NCBI GenBank assembly: GCA_010909165.1
Contig: VJWM01000235.1
Span: 1-64,000 of the forward strand
Length of the DNA: 64,000 nucleotides
From: Anthoceros angustus
Lineage: Eukaryota > Streptophyta > Anthocerotopsida > Anthocerotales > Anthocerotaceae
Direction: 5' to 3'
Of the stretch, positions 22,294-34,024 are shown in pieces. The number at the start of each line of letters is the position of its first letter. Position 1 is the first letter of the stretch. Made by a program: the position numbers and the translations under genes. The notes beneath the pieces are model-generated. The model was not told the origin of the DNA and did no database searches. It saw only the letters and a program-made list of their open reading frames with translations.

Positions 22294-24304
22294 TTTGTTT
22301 GGTGCACAACGGGTTCGGTTGCCATACTGTGGCCATCGTTCAGGGACCGCTGTTCGAAGATGAGCCTGACAACAGACTATGGCAGAATGCCCAAGTACTG
22401 TTTATGGCACATGGTCACTGTTGACTTCGGGCTGCTAAGGCCAGCTGATGAAGAAGGAAGTGCTACAACACCAATGTTTGCGACATTTTGCCGCAGGTGA
22501 TACATCCAGACTGGGCGATGAGCTCCCTTGCTTTTCAGAACATGGCATTTCATTTTCCTGCTGGTAGGCCGTAGATGTGGTAACCCGGACCGGGGCCGGG
22601 GCTGAGGCTCTCAGCCAGCCCATTGCATGATGGAGATTCAATATTCTGTACGATATGGAAAATGCACCCAGTAATACAAATTCTCTAAGCGAATATATAA
22701 ACAATATAAATAATCAATATAACAATAATATAATACATCTTTGGATTGCACCCAGATATTTTCACATGATGAATTAGGGGTGTGGTGCATGTAGGGATTA
22801 GCAGCGTCCATGCTTAAAATATTATAGCGAGATTAGTTAAGTCGATCTAAGATTGAGTATGAGATGATTAATGACTAATTTTTCAAGTAAATATATTCTA
22901 GATATGTGTCTAAGCTAGAAATGGCATATAATTGTGGAGTACATAGGAACTTGCAATTGTGGTGCACATAGAAATTAGCAATGTAAATGCTTCAAATATT
23001 ATCATAAGACGGTCAAGTTCATCTAAAATTTGAATACCAATAAGATATTCATGTGAATAGAATTAATCATTTAAGTGAGTGCATTTCAAACATGATACAT
23101 AGTAATCCTCATCCTTTAAAAGTGGGTTTAGTTATGAGGTAGTGTCAAATGTATATAATTAATCTCATCATTAGCTCGCAACTTCATGGAAGATTTCAGC
23201 CATAACAATTAAAGTAACGGACGTCAGGCGAACGGGAGCTCTTATTATCTCGCCTTTTGTCCCACCACATGGTAGGGTCCAGAAAAATGTTGCCACAAGC
23301 TGCACCTGGAGCCTGTGGTTGCCAGGGTTTACTCCCTAAGATGAGGTGAGCGGGAGCTCCTCGTCGAATCCCCAATTTGTTTGGTGCACAACGGGTTCGG
23401 TTGCCATACTGTGGCCATCGTTCAGGGACCGCTGTTCGAAGATGAGCCTGACAACAGACTATGGCAGAATGCCCAAGTACTGTTTATGGCACATGGTCAC
23501 TGTTGACTTCTGGGCTGCTAAGGCCAGCTGATGAAGAAGGAAGTGCTACAACACCAATGTTTGCGACATTTTGCCGCAGGTGATACATCCAGACTGGGCG
23601 ATGAGCTCCCTTGCTTTTCAGAACATGGCATTTCATTTTCCTGCTGGTAGGCCGTAGATGTGGTAACCCGGACCGGGGCCGGGGCTGAGGCTCTCAGCCA
23701 GCCCATTGCATGATGGAGATTCAATATTCTGTACGATATGGAAAATGCACCCAGTAATACAAATTCTCTAAGCGAATATATAAACAATATAAATAATCAA
23801 TATAACAATAATATAATACATCTTTGGATTGCACCCAGATATTTTCACATGATGAATTAGGGGTGTGGTGCATGTAGGGATTAGCGTCCATGCTTAAAAT
23901 ATTATAGCGAGATTAGTTAAGTCGATCTAAGATTGAGTATGAGATGATTAATGACTAATTTTTCAAGTAAATATATTCTAGATATGTGTCTAAGCTAGAA
24001 ATGGCATATAATTGTGGAGTACATAGGAACTTGCAATTGTGGTGCACATAGAAATTAGCAATGTAAATGCTTCAAATATTATCATAAGACGGTCAAGTTC
24101 ATCTAAAATTTGAATACCAATAAGATATTCATGTGAATAGAATTAATCATTTAAGTGAGTGCATTTCAAACATGATACATAGTAATCCTCATCCTTTAAA
24201 AAGTGGGTTTAGTTATGAGGTAGTGTCAAATGTATATAATTAATCTCATCATTAGCTCGGGCAACTTCATGGAAGATTTCAGCCATAACAATTAAAGTAA
24301 CGGA
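22133..24304. repeat. Tandem duplication, 2 x about 1.08 kb
   Basis: The segment starting CGGACGTCAGGCG at 22,133 repeats from 23,218 with a period of 1,085 bp and near-identity. The differences I can see are mostly one- to three-base indels: A-run length near 22,200, G-run near 22,247, CGGG versus CTGGG near 22,430, AGCAGCGTCC versus AGCGTCC, and A-run near 23,118. The copy includes part of the OSB-like motif and AT-rich DNA of no known function. Confidence 0.95.
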
Positions 24305-24456
24305 CCGTCATGAGCAATCTCAATGTTATGTGCATGCACATGACATTGATGCCACGAGCGGATCTAGACAATGAGTATCCATGAGAGGAAGGTGTTGTGT
24401 CGGACACGAACAGTTCCGGCCAAAGAATATCCATGAGAGAGAGAAGCTGTGTTGGA

Positions 24457-24603
24457 TATAAGATTAGTGCATGTGATGCTGTAAACATAAAGAGAGAAAG
24501 TAAATTCATTCTACGCTGTACTTGGGTTACAACATGTCTTATAGTCACCCCTTACTCTTGGAGTATAGGGGTTGCCTAACTGAACTAGACTCATATTCTA
24601 ATA
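24457..24603 (-). repeat. 3' LTR of the Copia element
   Basis: 147 bp, homologous to 32768-32923. Its outer edge meets TTGGA and its inner edge meets the polypurine tract at 24604-24615. Confidence 0.88.
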
Positions 24604-24619
24604 CTCCCCCTCACGCCAA

Positions 24620-24935
24620 AGATGTTAGGCTTGCTTACTATCTTGGTAAGGGAGACCACTAATGCCTCGAAGAGCTCCGCAAGCTAAGTGTTTATCACGA
24701 GGCAGGCTCTTGGTCAGGATGTCTGCCTCCATAAGCTCTGTCGGACAGTACTCAAGACGTCACATTTCTCATGCACATAGTGGTACTTGAGATCAATGTG
24801 CTTGGACCTGGAACTGAATTTCGAGTTGCCGGCAAGAGCAAGGGCGGATTGGCTATCTATCTTGATGACCATTGGCTTCTCTTGCGTCATACCAAGTTCA
24901 TCAAGGAGTCGGACACAATCAACAACGCGCTAGGT
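24620..24935 (-). pseudogene. Copia RNase H / pol 3' end, frameshifted
   Basis: Minus-strand text in the 24,900-24,770 part reads SALALAGNSKF, RSKHIDLKYHYVHEKC, the conserved end of Copia RNase H. A frame change near 24,755 then exposes CPTELMEADILTK-like and LACGALRG-like phrases. The expected DNQ-type residue before SALALA is degraded. No integrase or reverse transcriptase remains next to it. The reading is interrupted at the CACTA-like insertion and by earlier decay. Confidence 0.8.
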
Positions 24936-25411
24936 AGCAAGTGTTGTGTGGATAAGGGACGGATGCTTTGACTCCTCTTCGGATCGATTAGCAAGAGGTT
25001 TTTCATTGTTTTGAGACTTTGTGTGGGAAATAAGGGGAAACGCGTGGATAATAAGGGTAATCCAGCTAGGCCGCGGCAGCTCCGATGTGGGTGAGGTCCG
25101 GGGAAATTCAGAAGGACGGCAGCAGGCCGCGAGGGAAGTGGACTCCGAAGTAACTCCGGAGGAACTCCAGAGTAGGTCCGGAGGAGGAACTCCAGAGGGG
25201 AAGGACAGGAGGAGGGGCCCTGGGTGATCCAGTGGTGTAGGACACAATTTTGGAAGGATGACACGTGGACGATGGCAGGGGGTTGTCTGACATGCAGCGA
25301 GCCAGAACCCCAAAATTGTTATAGCTATAACAAGGAAAACGGGTCTTTTACAACGGAAATTACAACGGCAATTACTACGACTTTACGCCGTCCGTTGTAA
25401 AACCCTCGTAG

Positions 25412-26466
25412 TAAACACACCTTAGTAATATCCGTAGTAAATATTCATACTAATTATCGAAGGCTATACCTTGTATTATATACTGGTATTGTCTGGTATC
25501 GTTATGCGACTTAAGCGGGTGGTCCGTATGGTGGTTAACCTTTACAACGCCTTTACTACGGACAATACTATGATGCACTTACAACGCGTTTTACAACTTC
25601 ACTAACCATAGTTAATATATTATAGTTAAGTAATCAAGGTTACTTGACTATAGTTTACTAACTAGGATTAAGTAATCTGTTACATGACCCCATCTTGATT
25701 GGTGTTAAGTAACCACGGTTAATTAAACTCAATGTTCTCTATAAAGAGCCGTACCTTGTTGTAAATGTCCGTTGTCAAGGTGCGTTCCCTTTACAACGGA
25801 CTTTTAAACCTCGATGTAAAGGGGTCGTTGTAATGTGTTAAACCTTTACAACGACCCTATTGTAAAGGAACCCAGTTGTAAAGGGTTCGTAGTAAAGAGC
25901 TATCCCTTTACAACGACCCTGTTGTAATGGAACCTCGTAAATAAACACACCTTAGTAATATCCGTAGTAAATATTCATACTAATTATCGAAGGCTATACC
26001 TTGTATTATATACTGGTATTGTCTGGTATCGTTATGCGACTTAAGCGGGTGGTCCGTATGGTGGTTAACCTTTACAACGGACGCCTTTACTACGGACAAT
26101 ACTACGATGCACTTACAACGCGTTTTACAACTTCACTAACCATAGTTAATATATTATAGTTAAGTAATCAAGGTTACTTGACTATAGTTTACTAACTAGG
26201 ATTAAGTAATCTGTTACATGACCCCATCTTGATTGGTGTTAAGTAACCACGGTTAATTAAACTCAATGGTCTCTATAAAGAGCCGTACCTTGTTGTAAAT
26301 GTCCGTTGTCAAGGTGCGTTCCCTTTACGGACTTTTAAACCTCGATGTAAAGGGGTCGTTGTAAATGTGTTAAACCTTTACAACGACCCCTTATAAAGGA
26401 ACCCAGTTGTAAAGGGTTCGTAGTAAAAGCTATCCCTTTACGACCCTGTTGTAATGGAACCTCGTT
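25412..26466. repeat. 530-bp tandem duplication in the CACTA subterminal region
   Basis: The unit starting TAAACACACCTTAGTAATA at 25,412 repeats from 25,942. The copies differ mainly by small indels, for example a missing CAACG in some TTTACAACG motifs. It enlarges the left subterminal array of TTGTAAAGG/TTTACAACG motifs. Confidence 0.9.
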
Positions 26467-29339
26467 GTAAAGTAATGGGTTTAGGATTAGTGTCCTTGTA
26501 AAAGTGTTGTGTGTGAACTAAAACCGATTCGATGTAAATCTACGGAGGTCTCTTGTATAAACATCCACCTACAGCACCCAAAACGTCACCTACAACCCCA
26601 CTAGGACCATTCGCCACAATCACGCATACAAATCTAATCGCAAGAAGGTAAACCATTTCCGAATTGTTTGGGAGAAGACAGCCCGCAACATGGCCTACAT
26701 CCTACAATTCACCGAATTCACGTCCTTGGCCTCCACCACACAGCAGCCTAAGCAGGCCTGAAGACAGAGTCCATCTGCAGGAAGACATCCCATCACGATA
26801 TCAGCACAAACAATTGCTGTGCATTCGGCTACAAAATGTTTGACTGGATGTAGGAGTCGAATAACCTGAGCTAAGAAGTTGCTTCCTTAGCCTTCCTTGC
26901 AACGGTTCGGGGAAGAAGGTGCTCCACCATGAACCCTTCATCACGGACCTTCTTATGCAAGATTGCTTCCATCACCTTTTCATCACATTCCCCACATGTA
27001 TCCGCCTCATGCAGAGGTTCCAGACATTGGTACATATCCGACTTCCGTCAGTCTTTTGAGGACCCAAAGATGGAGCTGCGGTTTCACTTTCCTTCCAATA
27101 AGCTCTAAGCTTTGTCGCCCGTTCCATGCCCGGATCCCACATACTTAATCTCTTCAAAGGTGGCCTGTCTATCAAACTGGCTTTGAACTCTCCATGAACC
27201 GCTTTTGCCCTCCAAACCCAAAGCATGAATATGGCTTCGTCACATTTTTCCTCATTGTAAGGCGAGCTTCTGCTATTAGGAGCAATGACACCGCCTAGCT
27301 TGTCCTTCTCTTGTTTCAATAGAACATCCCAATACTCGTTTAAGGCTCTTAGGTGTACTTGACGCAAGCTTTCTTGCCCTTCAAGAAATGCCTAGCCTCC
27401 TTCCTCAAGTTGTTCTTCCAATGCCTCAAGCCCGAGCCGATCCGAGCCACAACACGTTGAAACGTCCATGGACCGATATGGTCCTAATTGTGCTTTCCAC
27501 AAGAAGGACATCAACATCGAATGTTCCAAATCACCAACAAAGGTTGCATAAATGACGAATGGCGAAGTGCACCCGATCCTTCATTGGAAACCAAGATGGC
27601 GAGTCTCGAGAATATAGCACATAGCCGAAAAAGCATGATCGGATGGATATGAATAGGGCAATCACGAAAAATAAGGCTGGACATCTAAACCTAAGGACTT
27701 TCGGGCGAAATACATGTTACCAAGGCTTGATTTATGTGTCCGAGCTACAACTTTGTAGCTTAGACCGAATTGCCACAAGACTACTCGGAAAAAATAAGCA
27801 TCACGCTTACGATTCATGCAAATGAGAAAGGAGAACCTCATGCCGTAAGTCCCAAATCCTCTTTCGTTTTCTACTGTTCCGCTTGTTGCCCTTCAACTCA
27901 TCATCAAAACACGCTGCAGGAATTTCAATACCATCCCCAACATGGGCATCAACGGGAGATGCCCAAATTCGAGGACATGCTCTTGCCCTCTTGTACGGTG
28001 CATCCTCGTCCTCTCGCACAGTGTGGGATGAACGGATCCTTGGGGTGCTCGGGACCTGGCGTCGACCCTAGCACGGTACATCCCGTTAGCAATCTCACCT
28101 TGGTTTAGGGGAGCACAAGCATTTCCTCCGAATTATCACTCGAGACTTCCCTCGGCTAGTGCTTTTTGAGGAGTGCATGTCCCGCCCTTGCTAGCATGCG
28201 GACACATTTGAACCTCCAATCGATCATCGCAAACCGACGGCGGATCTCCTGTCTTGACCTCTTCCCAACCTCGCCTCCTTGTTCCCTTCGTGAGTGTGCT
28301 TTTGTCGTAGGCTGCAAAACTCGGACTTGCAATGTGTTCATCGGCAATCGCCTTTGAGATTCCGGTCCACATGGCATAGACCCATCCCGCATGTGTGCCT
28401 TACATTTTGACATCCCAAAGGGATGGTCCATGTTATCAAGCGAATGGACGTCTTCTAATGCCCACGCATCGACGCCCCAAAGCCATCTTCGTCGTCATCA
28501 TCTTGGATCTTGTGTTTGCTCACCGCAGCCGTCAAAACCCTCTCCGCCTGCCTCGATTTTTGTGGGTTTGTGGTCTGCAGACACCATGCCAGCTCACCCT
28601 TGATGCGCTTGGACCGTCTGTCCCACCTCGAGCTGCCCTCCCAAGCCCATCCATGCCACAGTCTCCAAGCTCGTATTGTTGACCGTCCTTTTGTTGCACC
28701 TTGCCGCCACGCGCCCCGTCCATCCTTCCCATGCCGAGTATGTTGAAGACCGCACGGCTCGGGTCGCCTCACCATGTGCTTGCGTCCTAGATTTCTTCAC
28801 CGTCGTCCACTTGCCTTTCGGTGTTGGGGGCCGGCCCTAAAATCAGTAGTAGCCAAGTTCTGTTCTTTACAACCAGCGTTGGGTCCAATGCACCATCCTC
28901 CCGTAGCCTCGATGCATCCCGGCGCAAAAGCGCCGCTGGCGCCGTGTCTCGGGTCCTTCTCGCACGACAAGCAATCTTCACGGCTAATGGCATCGCAACC
29001 CATTGTTGGTTGTGAAGAACAGAGCTCAATCAAGGCATGAGCAGAACAACGCTCCAAAGAACACACGGTAAAACAACCCCTACCCCTCACCTTGACAAAG
29101 CTCGTCAGGAACCACAACATCGCCGATGTCGTGCTGCAACACCTGCCAGAAACCGGCTTACTCAACTGCTGGAGACGAGGTTTCATGACACTTATTGTTT
29201 TTTGAACACGGTAGGTTCTATCCCGCGCAACTTTGCCGCTAGTATTCGAAGTCCAAATCGCTTGCATGGTGCTCTTGTAATGTGAACACGGCCTCTGGGT
29301 AGACGTAATTACCGCCTGCATTTCCAACCATTTATAGCC
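26467..29339. other. Interior of the CACTA-like element
   Basis: Several medium-length frames exist, for example minus 27367-26972, whose product has LRALNEYWDVLLKQEKDK, DEAIFMLWVWRAKAVHGEFK and LCMRRIHVGNVMKR. This is not recognised and could be a fragment of an accessory protein. The 28,400-29,290 part has overlapping frames on both strands with no domain. No transposase signature was seen. Confidence 0.35.
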
Positions 29340-29560
29340 AATTACTTCCTTGGGTTTCGGTAAACCCTGATATGGTAAACCAGGGTTTCCCGAGACCCCG
29401 GCCCCAAAACCCAAGGACATATTACTTTGAATGAAAGTGTCCTTGGGTTTCGAAACCCGGGTTTACAGTTAACCCGGGTTTCAAACCCAAGTACACTTTG
29501 TAAACCCGGGTTAACCTATAATCCCGGATTACGATACCCAAGGATACTTTTGAAAACCCG
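29340..29560. repeat. Fold-back block of AAACCCGGGTTT-type palindromes
   Basis: Within 220 bp the motif GGGTTT/AAACCC occurs many times in both orientations, together with CCAAGG(A) and TCCTTGG at spaced positions. It includes the perfect palindrome AAACCCGGGTTT and GTTAACCCGGGTT. It looks like a small palindromic element inserted in the CACTA-like transposon. Confidence 0.6.
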
Positions 29561-29719
29561 GATTTCATTCGGTCAGAGATTTCATCAAGGACACATTGCA
29601 ATTTTGTCAGAGATTTCGTCAAGGATTCCAATTGACCACTTGAGTTGATGTCGAGTTTTGGGACTTGTCATTTTCGGAACATGACTTCCGGCCGGTGCAC
29701 TTCAGCATGCGGGAATTTG

Positions 29720-30115
29720 AACTCGATATGCGCCCACACGTGGCAACCATCCATTTGTCCCAGTTGGCAATATAAGGAGGCACAGCCTCCAAGGCACTCC
29801 AATGGTTTCTGATTTGCCTTGCTGACCGATTCCTCAGGCGGTTTGCGATCAAAGCTATTGTCCGTTTGCCATTGAAGTTTGTGCTACCGCTTTCTTGGCC
29901 TTTGATTTTGCCGCCGCACTGCAACTCGATGCGCCCTGCGTGGCAACCATCCATTTGTCCCGATTGGCAATATAAGGAGGCCTGACCTCAAGGCACTCAA
30001 TGGTTTCGATTTGCCTTGCGATTCCTCAGCGGTTTGCGATCAAAGCTATTGTCCGTTTGCCATTGAAGTTTGTGCGCGCTTTCTTGGCCTTTGATTTTGC
30101 CGCACTGCAACTCGG
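29720..30115. repeat. About 200-bp tandem duplication inside the CACTA-like element
   Basis: TGGCAACCATCCATTTGTCC occurs at 29,741 and 29,941. The following roughly 170 bp match through to GCACTGCAACTCG at both places. The second copy lacks several one- to four-base pieces present in the first. Confidence 0.9.
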
Positions 30116-30159
30116 GTGATGATAACACTTTGTCAACACTTGGTTTGTAGCAGCTTCCG

Positions 30160-30558
30160 GTGAGGTATGCAGAAGAACGGAAGCGCCAAGCTATGGCTTT
30201 CAACACTGGACATGGTATTCCGATTTTCGAGGACGACCAGAAAGAACTGTCAATCCTAATTGACAAGCCCGACTCCCTTTCTCACAAGTACTTGTGGCGT
30301 CTGATGCGGCTGGTGTATAAGCACCTTGACAAGCTAGAGCGCGTGCATAAGGAGGTGCAGAGGTTTGCCCAGCGGACGGATGTTCCGGAAGGGGAGGCTG
30401 GTGGATGGAAGCCAGAGGATTTCCACAATTACCACCTTCTTGTGGCAGAATTGGAGAAGGCTGTGGGCATTGAGGAGAACGGAATTGAGCGTGTAATTGG
30501 AGAGGGTGAGGCGGCGTGTCGCAAATGGGGACCCTCACGCATCCGCATCAGCCCGTAG
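30160..30558 (+). CDS. Unrecognised ORF carried by the CACTA-like element
   Basis: The encoded product has normal-looking globular sequence: RYAEERKRQAMAFN, ELSILIDKPDSLSHKYLWRL, VYKHLDKLERVHKEVQRFAQ and LLVAELEKAVGIEENGIERV. It is mostly helical and charged and ends in a clean stop. A possible acceptor (TTTGTAGCAG) lies just before LPVRYAEE, so it could be the last exon of a longer gene. It lies about 630 bp inside the right terminus, where it could be a captured host gene piece or an accessory transposon protein. I do not recognise the family. Confidence 0.4.
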   Translation: MRYAEERKRQAMAFNTGHGIPIFEDDQKELSILIDKPDSLSHKYLWRLMRLVYKHLDKLERVHKEVQRFAQRTDVPEGEAGGWKPEDFHNYHLLVAELEKAVGIEENGIERVIGEGEAACRKWGPSRIRISP

Positions 30559-31189
30559 AGTTGGGATTAAAAGAACCATGTAATGCCCTGTTGGTTATGG
30601 GCATTAGAGAAATGGTTTTTGATGACCAATGCAAACGAGGAGCCAGAGTGTAATGTCTCCTAATAAATTCATCATCTCTCATTCCAATAAATCGTGCCAA
30701 TACCCTTGACCCTCGTTGTAAACTACTGTCCTCCTTAGTAACCGGCTTGTTGTTGTAAGGTTTGTATGCCTATGTTGTAAACGCCCCCATTATAAAATCT
30801 AACGTCCCGTTGTAAACCACGCACCGTTGTAACCAGACTATGATCCGTTGTAAACCCTAATCGTTGTAAACCACACTTGGGTGGTTTTACAACAGTAGTC
30901 GTAGTAACTGAACATCTAATTTTGAAAAGTCCTAGCTAAAATCGGTTTGTGTTGTAACCCAGAAGAGCCCTCGTTGTAAAATCGCTTTCGTTATGCCACG
31001 TCATATGAAAAACCCGTGGCTAAATCCCCCCCATAGTAAATCACCAGAACCTCTGTAGTAAAGCGAATGGCTATACGTGAAAATAATACTTGAACCATGA
31101 ACACTCGTTGTAAAATGAAACTTGCCTGAAATCTCTCCTCGCTCTAAAAAATAGCCACTAGTAAAAGACCCATTTTCCTAGTAGTGTAG

Positions 31190-32755
31190 GCAAGTAGTCA
31201 CGACCCAAGGATATGGGCCAAGAAGACGACAGGCGTGAAGCTGCGGTACAAGATGCAGAGAGGTGGCAGTGACTGGCAACGATAGGACATCTTCCCGCGC
31301 GTCGATTACGCCTATCGCATTGTAGCTGAGAGAAGAACACCTCCCGACACGGCGTCTTGGCAGTTTTCTCAGTCTCTCGCGCTTAGACACCTAGCCCTCT
31401 GGCGCTCCTTCTTCCACAGCTCGAGCGCAGCATTCCGGAGAACTCGCCTCGGCTCGGCGCGCTGTTTCCCTTGGAGCCTAAGGACGCGACGGGTTGCGTC
31501 GATGCCGGGGCTACTCCAGCAGCAAGATGAGCAACGAGAAGGCATGGCTCCCAAGAAGGCGGCGGAGGTTTTGGAGCCGTGGACGCTGGTGGAGAAGAAC
31601 ATCGTCACCAGGCACTATCCCGACTTCTGCCCCTGGCTCAAAGTGGCGGGTGAGCTCGTCTAGGAGTGGCACTTGGACATCTTCCAGGTGGTCTGGACGT
31701 ATGATAGCGTAGCCCTGGTCCGGGAGTGTACGCTCGGAAGATGCTGGTGGCGGCGAACAAGACCATCCGATCGAAGAGCCTGAGGGAGGACCCTAGGCGT
31801 TGGACAGTGGAGGTACTTAGCGCGCAGTGAACCTCTGGGCTGGCATGCGACGAGATTCCTATTGCCTATTCCTGTACACTTCAATTGGAAACCTTCGAAT
31901 TCTGGTGCGGAAATGTCATGGGGAGGCTCGCCCATCCCAGCGCTCAATGCAGCAGGCTGATGGGGGTCAAATTCATGTTCTAACCATCCGTGAGAAGGGC
32001 ATCCGAGGCTAGGACATCTGCAATTAAGATTGGGGTGAAGATGATTAATCAGGCACGAAGGATTATGGGCTTGGGCGGCTTTGGAGTGGCGCTGCACAAT
32101 GAAATTGTTGAGAAGCAAGGCCAAAACATCGGGCCGCGATAAGCTCCGCATCCACCGAGGTACTGATGACAGGCCAAAATTTACAAAATTCATGGGGCGT
32201 CTTCGACGGTGGTGTCATCCATAGTGTGGCGCTTGTGAACGCTGCCCTCGGGCTCTTGAGCATGAGCGCCTGGCCATGGAGAAGAGCAAGGAACTTGATG
32301 GTGTAGGAGAGAAGAGGCAAAATGCCTCTCTTCCATCCTTGGAGGCATAGTAAGGGATCGAGCTAGTGGCCCATCAAATCACGAGATTTGAAGGGGTCTA
32401 AGGAATTAAGGAGGTAAGTCCACCCTAACCAAACTGACTATTATGCTTAATTGCTAAGCCTAATTTCTTAGACAAATTGCTTGGCCTAGTTGCTAAGCCA
32501 TTTGATGTGGATGCTTAGACTCATGTGAGTGCGTGGGCAAAGACACAGGGATGCTATATTCAGGACATGGTCGTAGCATCCAAAAGGATGGGTGTAGTCA
32601 ATCCATTCTGCCTACCAAAAAAGGTTGACAATGGTCTCGATCCATACCAAAAAAGGTTGACAATGGTCTCGATCCATAGTCTAACGTAGAGTTGGATCAT
32701 CTTCTACCAAGGTAAGTGTACGCATTAGATCTAGCCATTAGGAGCGCATCGTGGT
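31190..32755 (-). other. 5' internal part of the Copia element, decayed
   Basis: Between the CACTA-like right end and the PBS, no gag-like frame survives. A plus-strand stretch at 31,530-31,660 reads in one frame as MAPKKAAEVLEPWTLVEKNI and similar text before a stop. It is not assigned. At 32,617-32,690 a 35-bp unit (ACCAAAAAAGGTTGACAATG..) is tandemly doubled. Confidence 0.4.
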
Positions 32756-32767
32756 GCTCTGATACCA

Positions 32768-32923
32768 TATGAGATTAGTGGACGTGATGCTGTAAACATA
32801 AAGAGAGAAAGTAAATTCATTCCAGGTTGTACTAGGGTTACAACTTATCTTAGAGTCACCCCGAAAGGGTGTTACTCTTGGAGTGTAGGGGTTGCCTAAC
32901 CAAACTAGATTGATAATCTAATA
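32768..32923 (-). repeat. 5' LTR of the Copia element
   Basis: 156 bp. Its inner edge directly meets the primer-binding site at 32756-32767, and its outer edge meets the TTGGA target duplication. It has 9 bp (CGAAAGGGT-type) that are absent from the other LTR. Confidence 0.88.
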
Positions 32924-33061
32924 TTGGACAATGAGTATGAATTTCATGAGAGAGAACTTGGAGCAAGGTGTGTCACACAAGGGTTTAGGACGAGACGAGC
33001 CGAGTTACTCTGTTAGTACAATTCCAAAGACAGAAAGTTAGTCTTAGTTCGTAAGTAAGTT

Positions 33062-33062
<1 letters not shown>

Positions 33063-33112
<50 letters not shown>
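33063..33112. repeat. (AT)n microsatellite
   Basis: About 25 uninterrupted TA dinucleotides. Confidence 0.95.
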
Positions 33113-33114
<2 letters not shown>

Positions 33115-33924
33115 TTGATCATGTCTATATAAAAGGTAATTTCCCACATCACAATGCTATATTAATGAATGTGTCATAAAAGGGACTGCGTTCTAGTGGT
33201 GATGGGTGCATTTTGGTACTGAAAGCCAACCAAGAGAGGATAAGCTACAAACCGAAGAATGTCATCAACAATCACAACCAAGAACTTAAAATCCAAACTA
33301 TTATTGTCAAAAGAACGCTAGCGCTAACGGCTTCATCCATAAAATCATTCTGTGGGAATGAGTGAGTTCTACACGTTTGCATATATGGACTGACACTACT
33401 ACTGTGTATTTCCCCTCCCTATCAATCATTATGTGGGAATGAGTGAGAGTTTTATGCGTTTGTATGTATGACGGACAGTGTTGTATACTTCCCCTTGAAC
33501 TTAATCATTCTGTGGGAATGTCCAAGTTCTATATGTACGTTGTATATATGGAATGACACCACTAGTACTGTGTACTTCTTCTTCCTATCAATCACACATT
33601 TAGTGTGTATTAACCTAAATCATTTGACCATCCTGAGTTCCATGTCGGACAGCGCATCCTATTGTGTACTTCTCCTTCCTCTCCGACACACATGGAACGT
33701 GTTTTAACCTAATTCCTCTAACCCTCCCAAGTTCCATGTTGATTAACGCATCCGCAGTGCCGCCGAACTTCCAGTTGACACCTAGTCATCCTGCCTTCAA
33801 TATTTAGCACCGTATAGAGTACTCAGCTTATGACCAACTCCATTTCGCACAACAATTTACGTCGGCTATATCTTTGGAGTTCAATTTGTAAGTCTTTTGG
33901 AGAGTTATTACAATGTCACACGAA
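33113..33924. other. Intergenic, local repeats, no gene seen
   Basis: A loose unit containing TCATTCTGTGGGAATG, GAGTTCTA and TGTGTACTTC recurs about three to four times between 33,340 and 33,720 with drift. No protein is recognised. Confidence 0.5.
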
Positions 33925-34024
33925 GACAAACATCAATGAAGTATCAAGATTGAACTAGAATTCGAGAATGGCCCGACAAACATCAATGAAGTATCAAGAT
34001 TGAACTAGAATTCGAGAATGGCCC
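33925..34024. repeat. Perfect 2 x 50-bp tandem repeat
   Basis: The 50-bp unit starting GACAAACATCAATGAAGTAT occurs twice in succession without visible change. Confidence 0.95.

Larger units (their letters stand above)
25325..31186. mobile_element. CACTA-like DNA transposon nested in the Copia element
   Basis: The right end, read inward on the minus strand, is CACTACTAGGAAAATGGGTC. The left end (25325 onward) is CTATAACAAGGAAAACGGGT. The block AGGAAAAYGGGTCTTTTAC is shared as an inverted terminal repeat, although the left CACTA bases are altered. The flanks are TAG at 25322-25324 and TAG at 31187-31189, a 3-bp duplication expected of CACTA elements. Both subterminal regions (25,340-26,480 and 30,690-31,150) are packed with TTGTAAA/TTTACAA motifs in both orientations, the usual subterminal repeats. 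I find no TNPD-type transposase, so the element is probably non-autonomous. Confidence 0.75.
24457..32923 (-). mobile_element. Copia LTR retrotransposon (old, with nested insertion)
   Basis: The LTRs are 32768-32923 (5' LTR on the minus strand) and 24457-24603 (3' LTR). They share their ends (TATTAGA...ATTAG..) and differ by roughly 16 substitutions plus a 9-bp indel over about 147 bp, so the insertion is old. A PBS matching the initiator-Met tRNA 3' end (minus strand TGGTATCAGAGC, 32767-32756) directly abuts the 5' LTR. A purine tract (24615-24604, CGTGAGGGGGAG) abuts the 3' LTR. Both sides are flanked by TTGGA (24452-24456 and 32924-32928), a 5-bp target duplication. The LTR termini are TA..TA instead of TG..CA. 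Only a damaged RNase H end of pol is recognisable. The span is inflated by a CACTA-like element inside it. Confidence 0.88.

Noticed and set aside
25340-26480. Satellite array
   Set aside because: The TTGTAAA/TTTACAA motifs are in both orientations, confined to the ends of the CACTA-like element and mirrored at 30.7-31.15 kb, so they are subterminal repeats.
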